A stretch of DNA of 64,000 bases from Halobacillus ihumii (lineage in GTDB: Bacteria > Bacillota > Bacilli > Bacillales > Halobacillaceae), in the NCBI RefSeq assembly GCF_902726645.1, contig NZ_CACVAO010000001.1, forward strand, positions 1,488,001 through 1,552,000. Reading direction: 5' to 3'. This document shows positions 24,197 to 35,123 of the stretch, piece by piece (within the stretch, counting starts at the first letter, position 1; each line of letters starts with the position of its first letter). The notes below the pieces were generated by a model, which was not told the origin of the DNA, ran no database searches, and was given only the letters and a program-made list of their open reading frames with translations. A program made the position numbers and the translations under genes.

Positions 24197-24817
24197 TTAT
24201 GCGTGTTTTTCGGCGTGAGCCTTCACTTGCGCTTGCCTGGGTTTATTTGGGACCTCATGATGGTGGCGGCATCTGGGCTCGTACGATTCAGAAGCTCCAA
24301 CTAAAATAATGGGGTCATCATAGGAAGCAGGTTCGCCATCGATCAAGCGCTGCGTTCGACTAGCCGGAGAACCGCACACAGGGCAAATTGCATTCAACTT
24401 CGTAACACTTTCACTCAATGCCATCAATTCAGGGACCTTGCCAAACGGTTCACCACGGAAATCCGTATCCAGCCCTGCAACGATAACACGAATGCCGCGA
24501 TCAGCCAGGCATTCTACAACTTCCACAATGTTATCATCAAAAAACTGCACTTCATCGATACCTACAATATCGACCTCATTACTGACTTCTTTGAGGATTT
24601 CCAACGATTCTGCAACTGGTCTTGCAAGTACAGAAGTTCCATTGTGAGAAACGATGGAATCCTCTTTATATCGATTATCAATGACGGGTTTAAATACACG
24701 AACAGACAAGTTGCCATATGTAGCTCGGCGTACGCGGCGAATCAATTCTTCTGATTTCCCGCTGAACATACTTCCACAGATCACTTCAACCCATCCGCTC
24801 TGTTTCATTACATACAC
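24197..24817 (-). CDS. tdk: thymidine kinase
   Basis: 206 residues, type II (TK1-like). Phosphorylates thymidine in salvage. P-loop GSMFSGKS at 15-22, DEVQFF with the Mg-site Asp, lasso Zn site with CPVC and CRHH. I start at the GTG giving MYVMKQSGW by comparison with B. subtilis Tdk; another GTG six bases upstream fits the GGGAG spacing slightly better. Confidence 0.93.
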   Translation of the reverse strand: MYVMKQSGWVEVICGSMFSGKSEELIRRVRRATYGNLSVRVFKPVIDNRYKEDSIVSHNGTSVLARPVAESLEILKEVSNEVDIVGIDEVQFFDDNIVEVVECLADRGIRVIVAGLDTDFRGEPFGKVPELMALSESVTKLNAICPVCGSPASRTQRLIDGEPASYDDPIILVGASESYEPRCRHHHEVPNKPRQAQVKAHAEKHA

Positions 24818-24944
24818 GTCCACTGTCGCTCCCTTCAAACATCTTCCATCCATCTATTTTTGACAAAAAAAGCTCCCTTCATGAGACGGCTGAACTCACA
24901 TAGGGATGGCTCTTCTATCCTGCTCTCCTTCGGTTTCCTTTTAA

Positions 24945-24986
24945 CAAAAAAACAGGCAAAAGGTAAGACAATTTGCCTGTTTTTGT
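24945..24986 (-). terminator. intrinsic terminator of the L31 gene
   Basis: AACAGGCAAA and TTTGCCTGTT arms around a loop with A and T runs on either side; usable in either direction. It sits just after the L31 stop codon. Confidence 0.8.
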
Positions 24987-25026
24987 TCAAAATTATGCTG
25001 GGATCATCATAAATGACCGCACATTA

Positions 25027-25272
25027 TTATGAAAGGTTATATTTTTTCTTGAAGCGATCCACACGGCCGCCAGCTTTGTCAGCTTTTTGTTTGCCTGTGT
25101 AGAACGGATGAGACGCAGAACTAATTTCAACACGGATAAGCGGGTAAGTGTTCCCATCTTCCCATTCGATTGTTTCGTCAGATCCTTGTGTAGATCCAGC
25201 GATAAATTTGAAATCAGAACTTGTATCAAGGAATACAACTTTACGGTATTCTGGATGAATTCCTGCTTTCAT
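25027..25272 (-). CDS. rpmE2: 50S ribosomal protein L31, type B (zinc-independent)
   Basis: 81 residues starting [14 protein letters not shown] and ending [20 protein letters not shown]. It has no cysteine, so it lacks the CxxC zinc site of type A L31, and it has the ~10-residue longer type B insertion. It occupies the tdk-rpmE-rho position that holds zinc-type rpmE in B. subtilis. I saw no Zur-like palindrome upstream. Confidence 0.92.
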   Translation of the reverse strand: MKAGIHPEYRKVVFLDTSSDFKFIAGSTQGSDETIEWEDGNTYPLIRVEISSASHPFYTGKQKADKAGGRVDRFKKKYNLS

Positions 25273-25436
25273 GTTCTTCCACTCCTTTTTGCCCTGAATC
25301 CTCTGGAAACAGAGTTATTGTAAGAGCCGTCGAAGGTTAGTCGATACACCTTTTACTGAAACTCACATAGAAAGATTATATCAGTCTGTGCTGTCCAATG
25401 CAACAGCGCGAAGTATCCTTTTTTCTGGAAAAGTAA

Positions 25437-26726
25437 TCAACTGCGACGGGATGAGGTTGTTTTCCCTTTCATATCCTTATCCATCAGATCGAAAAATTCC
25501 TCATTTGTTTTCGATGACCGCAGCCTTCGTAGAAAACGGTCGATGAAATCGTGAGAATCCGACATCGTTTTTCGAATCGCCCACACTTTATCTAGTTCAG
25601 ATTTCGGCAGCAGCAGTTCTTCTTTACGAGTTCCAGAACGAGCAATGTCAATCGCAGGGAAGATACGTCGTTCAGCCAGACTGCGGTCTAGGTGAAGCTC
25701 CATGTTTCCGGTTCCTTTAAATTCTTCATAAATAACATCGTCCATACGGGAGCCTGTATCCACTAATGCTGTGGCTAAGATGGTAAAACTACCGCCTTCT
25801 TCGATATTTCTCGCCGCACCGAAGAAACGCTTCGGACGGTGGAAAGCTGCCGGGTCAATCCCTCCAGATAGAGTTCGTCCGCTTGGCGGGATTACTAGGT
25901 TATAAGCACGCGCAAGACGTGTAATGCTGTCCATTAAAATAATCACGTCACGCTTATGTTCAACGAGTCGCATTGCCCGCTCCAGGACGAGTTCAGCCAC
26001 TTTGATATGGTTCTCCGGTACCTCGTCAAAGGTTGAACTCACCACATCAACATCCGGAGCCACGTAACGCTCGATGTCGGTTACTTCTTCCGGACGTTCA
26101 TCGACAAGCAAAATAATTAATTTTGACTCAGGATGATTGGTAGAAATGCTGTTCGCCATTTGCTTCAACAGCATCGTCTTACCCGCTTTAGGCGGGGCAA
26201 CAATCAGCCCGCGCTGACCATATCCGACCGGTGCCATCAAGTCCATAATCCGCGTGGAAAGTTTTTTACTTTCTGTTTCAAGCTTCATGTGACGATCCGG
26301 ATAGAGCGGCGTTAAAGCAGGAAAATGGACACGTTCTTTCGCCGTCTCTGGGTCCTCTCCGTTTACTGCATCTACGTGAAGCAATCCGTAATACCGCTCA
26401 TTTTCCTTAGGCGGCCTGACTTTCCCTGAAACTTTGTCACCATTACGCAAATCAAATCTGCGAATTTGTGATGCGGAGATGTAAATGTCCTCAGCACTCG
26501 GAGAATAGTTGATTGGACGAAGGAAACCAAACCCTTCAGAAGGGATTATTTCTAAGATGCCATCCATAAATAGAAAGCCATCTTTCTCAGCTTGTGCTTT
26601 CAAAATTGCGAAAATCAACTCTCGCTTCGTCAGCTTGGCATAATAGGATACCTTGTACTGCTTCGCTAAAGAATAGAGTTTCTTTAACGTCATGCCTTCT
26701 AGGTTGGATATTGATAGTTCTGCCAC
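25437..26726 (-). CDS. rho: transcription termination factor Rho
   Basis: 429 residues. N-terminal helical and cold-shock-like RNA-binding domain (to about 125), then the RecA-type ATPase: Walker A APPKAGKT at 177-184, DSITRLARAYN, and the Q/R loops. Start is a GTG at 26726 behind AAAGTGGTGA. A structured leader lies just upstream (26751-26817). Confidence 0.96.
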   Translation of the reverse strand: MAELSISNLEGMTLKKLYSLAKQYKVSYYAKLTKRELIFAILKAQAEKDGFLFMDGILEIIPSEGFGFLRPINYSPSAEDIYISASQIRRFDLRNGDKVSGKVRPPKENERYYGLLHVDAVNGEDPETAKERVHFPALTPLYPDRHMKLETESKKLSTRIMDLMAPVGYGQRGLIVAPPKAGKTMLLKQMANSISTNHPESKLIILLVDERPEEVTDIERYVAPDVDVVSSTFDEVPENHIKVAELVLERAMRLVEHKRDVIILMDSITRLARAYNLVIPPSGRTLSGGIDPAAFHRPKRFFGAARNIEEGGSFTILATALVDTGSRMDDVIYEEFKGTGNMELHLDRSLAERRIFPAIDIARSGTRKEELLLPKSELDKVWAIRKTMSDSHDFIDRFLRRLRSSKTNEEFFDLMDKDMKGKTTSSRRS

Positions 26727-26750
26727 AAAATCACCACTTTAATTATTTTT

Positions 26751-26817
26751 AGCTTAAGCATCCTCGTTGACCGTCGTTTCCTGAACGAGAAAATTAAACG
26801 GAGATCGTGCTTGAGCT
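26751..26817 (-). promoter_or_regulatory. structured leader of rho
   Basis: On the minus strand AGCTCAAGCA and TGCTTAAGCT form an outer stem (one mismatch) enclosing CTCGTT/AACGAG, ending 25 bp before the GTG. On the plus strand the outer arm is followed by seven T, so it could also stop antisense transcription. From memory B. subtilis rho is autoregulated in its leader; the link here is inferred. Confidence 0.45.
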
Positions 26818-26824
26818 TTTTTTA

Positions 26825-27062
26825 TAGATTGTGTGTATACCAGAGTAAGCTCTCTACTAATCTATGCTGATCTTAGTATGAGCGTTGATTGCCCTTTTCG
26901 GAAATAAAAAGAAGAAACAAGAGGGATGTGAAGCTTACAGAGGTTTACAATTAAATTATTTCTTTGATTCTTTATTGTTAGAAACCTACCTTATTGTACA
27001 TCTAGTAATCACATTGGTTCAAGAGGTTTTTTTGGCAAGTCGTTCAGAGGGCAAAAAGTAGG
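26825..27062. other. intergenic region between rho leader and glpX terminator
   Basis: A/T-rich, presumably holding the rho promoter. No open frame with a ribosome site and no repeat recognised. Confidence 0.4.
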
Positions 27063-27063
27063 G

Positions 27064-27093
27064 TAGGGAAACTGAATATCTTCAGCTTCCCCA
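27064..27093 (-). terminator. probable terminator of glpX
   Basis: On the minus strand GGGGAAGCTGAA pairs with TTCAGTTTCCC (with wobbles); a TACTTTTTG tract follows a few bases later. Confidence 0.6.
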
Positions 27094-27102
27094 TTTATCC
27101 TG

Positions 27103-28068
27103 CTATTTAATCACTAAGTTCGGTTTCTTCTTCAAACTATGGTCTCCATCGATAAAACGAACCGTTCCGGATTTAGCTCGCATGACAACCGTTTGGGTGG
27201 TTGCCTTCTGTCCCTTAAATTGGACACCTTGAAGAAGTTCTCCGTCAGTTACTCCTGTGGCTGCGAAGATGGCATCGTCCCCGCCGCAGAAGTCTTCCAT
27301 GTATAATACTTTGTTGATATCTTCTATTCCCATGTCCTTACATCTGTTGCGTTCTTCCTCATTGGAAGGAATGAGTTTTCCCTGGATTTCTCCGCCAAGA
27401 CATTTAAGCGCAACAGCAGCGAGTACCCCTTCAGGTGCTCCGCCGGAACCGAATAAAATATCGACACCTGTATCGTCAAAAGCCGTATTAATCGCAGCAG
27501 CCACGTCTCCATCAGAAATCAGCTTAATACGAGCACCTGCTGCTCGAATTTCCTCAATAATACCTTCATGTCGTTTCCGATTCAAGACGATCGCTACTAC
27601 ATCTTCCACATCTTTATTTTTCGCTTCAGCCACGGCAGCAAGGTTTTCAGCTACCGATGAGTTTATATCAACTTTTCCGACAGCTTCTGGTCCAACAGCA
27701 ATCTTTTCCATGTACATATCCGGGGCATGTAATAGCTGGTTGTGGTCAGCAATCGCAATGACAGCCAGCGCATTCCACGTTCCCTGCGCGACAATGTTTG
27801 TTCCTTCAAGTGGATCTACAGCTACATCCACTCTTGGACCGAAGCCATTTCCTAGCTTCTCCCCAATATAAAGCATCGGCGCTTCGTCCATTTCGCCTTC
27901 CCCGATTACAACGGTTCCTTTCATCGGGATGGTGTCAAAAACGTCACGCATGGCAGAGGTGGCCGCATCATCAGCCTCGTCTTTCTTGCCTCTTCCCATC
28001 CAGCGAGCTGATGATAAAGCTGCTGCCTCGGTTACTCTGACTAATTCCATTGATAAACTTCTTTCCAT
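27103..28068 (-). CDS. glpX: fructose-1,6-bisphosphatase class II (GlpX)
   Basis: 321 residues. Hydrolyses fructose 1,6-bisphosphate in gluconeogenesis. Metal and phosphate motifs [21 protein letters not shown] and [12 protein letters not shown] are present. It sits between rho and the second murA, as in B. subtilis. The far C-terminus ([13 protein letters not shown]) looks complete. Confidence 0.94.
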   Translation of the reverse strand: MERSLSMELVRVTEAAALSSARWMGRGKKDEADDAATSAMRDVFDTIPMKGTVVIGEGEMDEAPMLYIGEKLGNGFGPRVDVAVDPLEGTNIVAQGTWNALAVIAIADHNQLLHAPDMYMEKIAVGPEAVGKVDINSSVAENLAAVAEAKNKDVEDVVAIVLNRKRHEGIIEEIRAAGARIKLISDGDVAAAINTAFDDTGVDILFGSGGAPEGVLAAVALKCLGGEIQGKLIPSNEEERNRCKDMGIEDINKVLYMEDFCGGDDAIFAATGVTDGELLQGVQFKGQKATTQTVVMRAKSGTVRFIDGDHSLKKKPNLVIK

Positions 28069-28105
28069 GGTTCATTCTCCCCATTCTCTATTTAGAATTT
28101 TTCCT

Positions 28106-28362
28106 CATCTCCCCATGGCCCCACAAGACGCGGGGGGCTTTCAACATTAGCAAATGCTCCATAAGACGCGTGGTATCCGCTTTTCTACTGTCTAGCTGCA
28201 GCGCCCAGACACTCGAGACATAAGCAGTTCGCCTCCGCGAGGGAAGACCACCTCGCTGCGCCGCTCTGCTTGGGCCCGCAGGACGCGGGTCAGTTCGACG
28301 TTGGCACAGGACGTGCCGAACTTAGTCGAACTTCCTCTATCTCGGGCGCTTCCGCTTTTCTT
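28106..28362. repeat. intergenic repeat element between glpX and murAB
   Basis: Starts with a CCCCACAAGACGCGGGG module, then from about 28170 a block with GCAGCGCCC near one end and GGGCGCTTCCGC near the other, typical of abundant Bacillaceae intergenic repeats. Inside are CAGTTCGACG and GTCGAACTTCC pieces related to the 14.75-kb units. Frames crossing it are not credible genes. Confidence 0.6.
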
Positions 28363-29647
28363 ATGAATTCTGAAACTGCTCGACTTCTTCTTCTGACATC
28401 TCTTCATACCAGATATTGGCGCCAAGCTCTACCAGCTTGTTCGTAATGTTTTCATAACCACGTTCTATGTGATCTACGCCAGTGATTTCAGTTACACCGC
28501 CGGCCATTAACCCTGCGATAACTAAAGCAGCTCCTGCCCGCAAATCAGAGGCTTTCACTTTGGCTCCTTCAAGTTTTGACGGACCAGCTACAATCGCAGC
28601 TCCTCCCTCAACTTTGATCGAAGCATTCATGCGGCGCAGTTCATCGACATGCTTGAACCTGGCTTGATAGATCGTATCGGTAACGACACCAGTTCCCTCC
28701 GCTTTCGTAAGCAAAGTAGTAAAGGGCTGCTGTAAATCAGTCGGAAATCCGGGGTAAACGAGTGTCTTAATGTCGACACTCTTCATTTTTTCACCAGGTC
28801 TGATATAAAGCTGTTCGTCGTTTTCCTCAATCGTTACACCCATTTCACGAAGCTTGGCCAGCAGTGATTCAAGGTGCTGCGGGATGACGTTATCAATAAT
28901 CATCTCTTCTCCTTGAGCTGCAGCCATGATCGTATAAGTGCCCGCTTCAATCCGATCCGGAATAATCGTATGCAGGCAGCCGTTTAATTCATCGACTCCT
29001 TCAATCCGAATCACATCCGTCCCGGCACCTTTAATTTTCGCACCCATGCTCGTTAACAAGGTGGCTACATCAATGATCTCTGGCTCCTTGGCCGCATTTT
29101 CAATGGTTGTCTTCCCTTTGGCCTTCACGGCTGCCAGCATAATATTGATGGTGGCGCCTACGCTGACCACATCTAAATAAATTCTAGCTCCGCGCAATTC
29201 TTTGGCACGCAAATAAATCGCACCTTGTTCGTTAGACACCTCAGCCCCAAGAGCTTCAAATCCTTTAATATGCTGGTCAATTGGACGCGGTCCAAGGTGA
29301 CATCCGCCCGGCAGTCCAATCACCGCTTTATTGAAACGGCCTAGCATCGCTCCCATAAAATAATAAGAGGCTCGCAGCTTTTTCACGCGGCCGTTTGGAA
29401 GCGGCATTGAGATCATTTTAGAAGGGTCGATTTCGATCGTCTGCCCATCTCGATGAACGGTCCCTCCTATTTCCTCAAGCAAATCAGACAACGTTCCTAC
29501 ATCTGAAATGTTTGGAAGTCCTTCAATTGTTACTTTGGAATTCGCTAAAATCGCAGCAGGTAATAGAGCTACGGCGCTGTTCTTCGCACCACTTACACGT
29601 ACTTGTCCGCGTAAGCGGGTGCCGCCTTCTACTAGTAGTTTTCTCAT
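28361..29647 (-). CDS. murAB: UDP-N-acetylglucosamine 1-carboxyvinyltransferase, second copy
   Basis: 428 residues, paralogue of murAA at 1-1258 with the same reaction. Catalytic Cys116 in [16 protein letters not shown]; Lys22 in SGAKNSA. Starts MRKLLVEGG. Position glpX-murAB-tal matches B. subtilis murAB (murZ). Two MurA enzymes are normal in low-GC Gram-positives. Confidence 0.95.
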   Translation of the reverse strand: MRKLLVEGGTRLRGQVRVSGAKNSAVALLPAAILANSKVTIEGLPNISDVGTLSDLLEEIGGTVHRDGQTIEIDPSKMISMPLPNGRVKKLRASYYFMGAMLGRFNKAVIGLPGGCHLGPRPIDQHIKGFEALGAEVSNEQGAIYLRAKELRGARIYLDVVSVGATINIMLAAVKAKGKTTIENAAKEPEIIDVATLLTSMGAKIKGAGTDVIRIEGVDELNGCLHTIIPDRIEAGTYTIMAAAQGEEMIIDNVIPQHLESLLAKLREMGVTIEENDEQLYIRPGEKMKSVDIKTLVYPGFPTDLQQPFTTLLTKAEGTGVVTDTIYQARFKHVDELRRMNASIKVEGGAAIVAGPSKLEGAKVKASDLRAGAALVIAGLMAGGVTEITGVDHIERGYENITNKLVELGANIWYEEMSEEEVEQFQNS

Positions 29648-29716
29648 GGGAAACTCCTCACTTTAAAGGTAAAGATTATATCTTTATCATGTGCAATTTT
29701 TGCCAAATGACTCGTA

Positions 29717-30358
29717 TTATTTTTGATTATTCCAGTCATTAAGGAATTTTTCAATACCTTGGTCAGTCAGAGGATGCTTGACAAGTTGATCAAAGAGTTT
29801 AAATGGAACTGTTGCGATGTGCGCTCCATTCAGGGCTGCGTCCGTTATATGAACAGGATGACGCACGGAAGCTGCGATAATTTCCGTATCAATCGCATGA
29901 CGATCGAAAATTTCAGCAATTTGAGCTACGAGCTCCATTCCGTTTTGACCAATGTCATCAAGACGTCCTAGAAATGGTGAAACGTAAGAGGCACCAGCTC
30001 GTGCAGCAAGTAAAGCCTGGTTAGCTGAGAAAATGAGTGTAACGTTCGTCTTGATATTCAGGTCACTTAAAGCTTTGACAGCCTTCAGCCCTTCTAAAGT
30101 CATAGGAACCTTCACCGTAATGTTAGGGGCAATCGCGGCCAGCTCCTTGGCTTCCTTAAGCATTCCTTCTGAATCGAGCGAAATAACTTCTGCACTGACT
30201 GACCCATCCACTTCTTCGGTAATTTCTTTCAGGCGTTCGTGAAAAGAAACCCCTTCTTTTGCGACTAAACTTGGGTTAGTGGTGACCCCTGCAACTACTC
30301 CTAACGCATTCGCTTCTTTAATCTCATTAATATTAGCCGTATCGATAAAAAACTTCAT
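29717..30358 (-). CDS. tal: transaldolase (small fructose-6-phosphate aldolase-like type)
   Basis: 213 residues, TIM barrel of the short transaldolase subfamily (YwjH). Schiff-base Lys83 in TVKVPMT; ends of the barrel [13 protein letters not shown] and TTNPSL at 27-32. Acts in the non-oxidative pentose phosphate path next to fba. A fructose-6-P aldolase activity cannot be excluded from sequence. Confidence 0.93.
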   Translation of the reverse strand: MKFFIDTANINEIKEANALGVVAGVTTNPSLVAKEGVSFHERLKEITEEVDGSVSAEVISLDSEGMLKEAKELAAIAPNITVKVPMTLEGLKAVKALSDLNIKTNVTLIFSANQALLAARAGASYVSPFLGRLDDIGQNGMELVAQIAEIFDRHAIDTEIIAASVRHPVHITDAALNGAHIATVPFKLFDQLVKHPLTDQGIEKFLNDWNNQK

Positions 30359-30417
30359 AGTAATAAGTTCCTCCTTGTCGAAAATTGTAGAATGGTGGCG
30401 TTTTCATACATGTTGAA

Positions 30418-30447
30418 AAGGAAACCGTTACGGTGTAACGGCTTCCT
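30418..30447 (-). terminator. intrinsic terminator of fba
   Basis: AAGGAAACCGTTAC pairs with GTAACGGCTTCCTT around GGT; on the minus strand TTTCCTTTTC follows. Confidence 0.7.
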
Positions 30448-30459
30448 TGAACACTATCT

Positions 30460-31323
30460 TTATGCTTTTTGAGAAGAACCAAATTCGCGCATTTTGCCAA
30501 TAACGGTGTCTTTGATGGCGTCACGGCCAGGTCCCAAGTATTTACGAGGATCGTATTGTTCCGGCTGTTCAGCAAGAACTTTACGTACCGCTTTACCTTG
30601 AGAAATTTGGTTTTCTGTATTTACGTTAATTTTTGCTGTACCGAAAGAGATTGCCTTTTTAACATCATCAGTTGGGATGCCTGTTCCACCATGAAGTACA
30701 AGTGGTTTGTCAACAAGGCCCATAATTTCTTCCATGCGGTCGAAGCCAAGGTTCGGTTCACCTTTGTAAGGTCCATGAACGGATCCAAGAGCAGGTGCAA
30801 ATACATCCACATCCGTCTCATCAACAAGTTGTTTACACTCCGCAGGAATCGCGTAAGCTGCTTCAGCATCTTCTACGATAAGGTCGTCCTCTTGACCGCC
30901 TACACGGCCAAGTTCTGCCTCAACAGATACACCGTGGATATGAGCAAGCTCAACCACTTTTTTCGTAAGAGCGATGTTTTCTTCCAGCGGATCATGAGAC
31001 GCGTCGATCATAACAGAAGTGAATCCAGCGTGAATCGCTTCTGCACACTTTTCAAAACTTGAACCGTGATCTAAGTGAATTGCAACAGGTACAGTTGTCC
31101 CATAAGATTCCATAAGTGATTTAACCATAGCCACCACTACGTTAAATCCGCCCATGTAACGTCCAGCACCCTCAGATACTCCAAGGATAACAGGGGATTG
31201 CTCTTCTTCAGCAGCCTGAAGAATCGCTTGAGCATATTCCAGATTATTAAGGTTGAACTGTCCTACTCCGTAACGTTCTTCCTTAGCTTTTTCTAGCATT
31301 TCTTTCATAGAAACTAACGGCAT
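30460..31323 (-). CDS. fba: class II fructose-1,6-bisphosphate aldolase
   Basis: 287 residues. Zn-dependent aldolase of glycolysis and gluconeogenesis. HLDHGSSFE holds the catalytic Asp and zinc His; [21 protein letters not shown] and INVNTENQ form the active site. The ATG at 31323 has AGGAGGA seven bases upstream, giving MPLVSMKEM, the usual start. Confidence 0.96.
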   Translation of the reverse strand: MPLVSMKEMLEKAKEERYGVGQFNLNNLEYAQAILQAAEEEQSPVILGVSEGAGRYMGGFNVVVAMVKSLMESYGTTVPVAIHLDHGSSFEKCAEAIHAGFTSVMIDASHDPLEENIALTKKVVELAHIHGVSVEAELGRVGGQEDDLIVEDAEAAYAIPAECKQLVDETDVDVFAPALGSVHGPYKGEPNLGFDRMEEIMGLVDKPLVLHGGTGIPTDDVKKAISFGTAKINVNTENQISQGKAVRKVLAEQPEQYDPRKYLGPGRDAIKDTVIGKMREFGSSQKA

Positions 31324-31603
31324 GAAAGATCCTCCTTTAATGAAAATACGTCTAGTATTTACTCCCATATCTTCAATTTATCTTTTTGAAAAATATGTCG
31401 TATAAGTAAGCCACATTAATAAGAATACCAATACCCTTTCTAAGGTGCAACACTCCAAGGATGAGATAGCGCTTTCAACTAAAAAAAGATTTTGGGAAGT
31501 AATTATTCGTATTCCATCTAAAGAAGAAATTAACAATTTAATGGTTTAGAAGAGGTATATTTTATAAGATTAAAGAATTCAACCGTTCTATTATGTCGAT
31601 GAG
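31324..31603. other. fba upstream region, nothing definite
   Basis: A/T-rich. No clear promoter hexamer pair could be fixed. A 33-codon plus-strand frame (GTG at about 31446 to TAG at about 31547) has protein-like composition but no ribosome site; it may be a gene relic. Confidence 0.35.
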
Positions 31604-31733
31604 GCGAAGGTGGGAGGGGAAATAACTCGCTTTCCGTGGGCGTACGGTGAGCTTCCTCAGGCTGCGCCTTCCGGGACCTCACCTTGTACGATCCTCCCAC
31701 AGGAGTCTCGCCATTTCCCTCCCACCTTTCTAA
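31604..31733. repeat. Bacillaceae-type intergenic repeat (CTCGCTTTCC family), copy A
   Basis: GGTGGGAGGGGAAATAACTC begins the element, followed by GCTTTCCGTGGGC, GAGCTTCCTCAGG and CCCACAGGAGTCTCGCC, ending with the inverted TTCCCTCCCACC. Similar blocks are at 31866-32040 and 51933-52060. Confidence 0.65.
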
Positions 31734-31865
31734 AAAGAAGAAGGGAACGGATCTCTACCATTGCAGGCACAATCCAAGACCATTCATGGACGAGTATATT
31801 CGTTGAAGCTACTATTCCCTAGTATAACCACGAATTTTTATTAAGATGGTTCCGTTGCTCAACGA

Positions 31866-32054
31866 AATAGGGGAGGGGACTGCGAGACCCCAGAGGTCTT
31901 AGACCGAAGAGACTTGCCGGTTTTCTAAGAAGTTCGGCTAAAACCGCGATAGCAGAAGTTCGACTATGAACGGCCATCAGGGAAATTCGACTAAAACCGG
32001 CACGTCCTGTGGGGCTCGTGGAAAGCGAGTGGTCTCCCCATCTCCCCATCCCCC
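31866..32054. repeat. nested repeat: CTCGCTTTCC-family copy interrupted by the 27-bp GTTCGGCTAA family
   Basis: Outer ends ACTGCGAGACCCCAGAGG and CGTGGAAAGCGAGTGG are an inverted copy of the 31.6-kb element. Between them lie GTTCGGCTAA (31932), GTTCGACTAT (31958) and ATTCGACTAA (31985), 26-27 bp apart, and a CACGTCCTGTGGGG piece. Confidence 0.65.
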
Positions 32055-32110
32055 CTTCTCTTATTAAAATACGGAACCTTACTCAAATCAACAAACGGAG
32101 CGGCCCTCGT

Positions 32111-32479
32111 TTAGTATTCGCTTACAAGACAGTCCGCAATCATTTGACGAATTTGATGAATATCAAATGGTTTAGAAATAACATGCTTAACAAAGGAATA
32201 GTTTGTATCCCCTTCAATAGAGCTTTCTGAAAGGCCTGTCATGATAAAAACCGGCTTATCAACTTGTTGATGCTCTAGATATTTAAGCACTTCTCCTCCA
32301 CTCATTACAGGCAAATTGTAATCCATTAGAATCAAGTCTGGGTGATGCTCCATTACCTGTTCACAAGCCTGTTTTCCTGTCTTGGCACTAATGGTTTCAT
32401 ATCCTTCACTTTTAAGAAATTCCTCTAGCAGCATTCGGATTCCAGGTTGATCGTCAATAATGAGGATCTTACTTGTCAT
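32111..32479 (-). CDS. spo0F: Spo0F-type response regulator (diverged)
   Basis: 122 residues, a single receiver domain with no output domain. Acidic pair Asp9/Asp10 (IIDDQ), phospho-acceptor Asp53 (LMDYNLP), Thr81 and Lys103 (SKPFD) are present. Location between fba and pyrG matches spo0F, which relays phosphate from sporulation kinases to Spo0B. The TAYGEL loop after the Thr is replaced by TGLSES, so some contacts must differ. Confidence 0.85.
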   Translation of the reverse strand: MTSKILIIDDQPGIRMLLEEFLKSEGYETISAKTGKQACEQVMEHHPDLILMDYNLPVMSGGEVLKYLEHQQVDKPVFIMTGLSESSIEGDTNYSFVKHVISKPFDIHQIRQMIADCLVSEY

Positions 32480-32520
32480 AGGTATTCACAGCCCTTCTTT
32501 TACTGAGCAAGCTTCCGAGA

Positions 32521-32579
32521 CACGAACTTTAAACGGCTCTTCATTCAGAAAAAGGCGAAAAAGCCGTTTAAAGTTCATG
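32521..32579 (-). promoter_or_regulatory. long inverted repeat in the spo0F leader
   Basis: Arms of 18 bases with one mismatch (CACGAACTTTAAACGGCT and AGCCGTTTAAAGTTCATG) around a 23-base spacer, ending about 42 bp before the spo0F ATG. On the spo0F strand no T run follows, so it is not an ordinary terminator. Confidence 0.7.
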
Positions 32580-32624
32580 TCTGCGGAATGCCCCGCTATA
32601 CTATTACTCCCTCTTACCCCATAC

Positions 32625-32662
32625 TAATTCTTTCTCTAATCTTAATAATTCTATATTCGACA
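32625..32662 (-). promoter_or_regulatory. candidate sigma-H promoter and Spo0A box upstream of spo0F
   Basis: On the minus strand ATAGAATTA (32654-32646), 12 bp, AAAGAATTA (32633-32625) fits sigma-H RNAGGAWWW-N11/12-RNNGAATWW with one -35 mismatch. TGTCGAA at 32662-32656, just upstream, is a perfect Spo0A-box core. B. subtilis spo0F is known to use sigma-H and Spo0A. Confidence 0.5.
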
Positions 32663-32702
32663 TATAAACTCCTGCAATTATTGGTAATTTATAAATCGTA
32701 TG

Positions 32703-32733
32703 TAAAAGGGCAAGCTTCACTAGCTTGCCCCTC
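32703..32733 (-). terminator. intrinsic terminator of pyrG
   Basis: GGGCAAGC pairs with GCTTGCCC around TAGTGA, followed on the minus strand by TTTT. Confidence 0.85.
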
Positions 32734-32739
32734 TAGGGT

Positions 32740-34377
<1,638 letters not shown>

Positions 34378-34407
34378 TTAGTAGTATTTACAGGGGGAGA
34401 AAAAAAT

Positions 34408-34440
34408 AAAAAAACGCTCCCCTATCCAGGGGAGCGTTTG
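34408..34440 (-). terminator. pyrG leader attenuator (also ends rpoE transcripts)
   Basis: On the minus strand AACGCTCCCCT pairs with AGGGGAGCGTT around a GGAT-type loop and runs into seven T. The 5' arm contains CTCCCCT, the kind of sequence a poly-G tract would pair with. Confidence 0.8.
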
Positions 34441-34461
34441 AACGTTCAAACTAAATTTAAA

Positions 34462-34503
34462 GAGCCCAAGTAAAATATTACTGATTTGTACTTTGAAAGT
34501 CAA
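34462..34503 (-). promoter_or_regulatory. pyrG promoter with GGGCTC initiation region
   Basis: TTGACT (34503-34498), 17-bp spacer, TAATAT (34480-34475), seven bases, then GGGCTC (34467-34462). This is the arrangement known from B. subtilis pyrG, where low CTP causes reiterative G addition at the GGGC start and antitermination downstream. The -35 starts three bases after the rpoE stop codon. Confidence 0.75.
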
Positions 34504-34505
34504 CC

Positions 34506-35045
34506 TTAGGATTCATCTTCCTTATCTTCATCACCAACAAAGCTGACATCCTCATCCACGATCTCTTTTTCTTCTTCATCTAAATCGTCTTCTTCGTAGT
34601 CACCTTCGTAATCATCGTCATCATCAAGGTCCAGGTCTTCATCCGTCAGTTCGATGTCATCCTCGAGATCGTCATCGTTGTCATCGTATCCTTCCGCTCC
34701 TAATTCATCTTCAAGCAGCTTGGAAGGTTTCTTTTTCTTCTTCTTCTTTTTACGCTTTTGCGGAAGGCTGGCAATTTCCTCTTCTAACTGTTCTACAGGG
34801 TACCAGCTTTTCAGCCCCCATCTGTTCGTTCCAATAGTCATGAATTGACCGTCGACATTTAAGTCAGTATAAAACTGAGCTATATATTCTTCTTTCTGAG
34901 CTTCAGTGAATCCTTTCAACGAAGAAATGCGATCAAAAATATCATTAAAATCCATTGCTTCTCTCTTCTCTTTCAAAATCAATGTTGCAAAGTCAATCAT
35001 TGAAATTTCTTCAATCTGGTCTTTACTAAGTTCTTTTACACTCAT
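34506..35045 (-). CDS. rpoE: DNA-directed RNA polymerase delta subunit
   Basis: 179 residues. Folded N-terminal HARE-HTH domain (about 1-90) with the NRWGLKSWYPVEQ segment, a lysine-rich stretch near 97-107, and a long Asp/Glu tail. Delta helps recycle RNA polymerase and tunes promoter sensitivity to initiating nucleotides. Adjacent to pyrG as in B. subtilis. Confidence 0.94.
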   Translation of the reverse strand: MSVKELSKDQIEEISMIDFATLILKEKREAMDFNDIFDRISSLKGFTEAQKEEYIAQFYTDLNVDGQFMTIGTNRWGLKSWYPVEQLEEEIASLPQKRKKKKKKKKPSKLLEDELGAEGYDDNDDDLEDDIELTDEDLDLDDDDDYEGDYEEDDLDEEEKEIVDEDVSFVGDEDKEDES

Positions 35046-35123
35046 AATCCAGCACTCCTTTACTCATCAAATAATCTATACATTACATCATAGACATACG
35101 GATAACATTTAATCATACCAACC

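Noticed and set aside
28192..28425. Open frame of 77 codons overlapping the murAB 3' end
   Set aside because: It consists of intergenic-repeat sequence and overlaps a certain gene on the same strand in another frame.
31446..31547. Small plus-strand gene of 33 codons
   Set aside because: Composition looks protein-like but there is no ribosome site or promoter; kept only as a possible relic.
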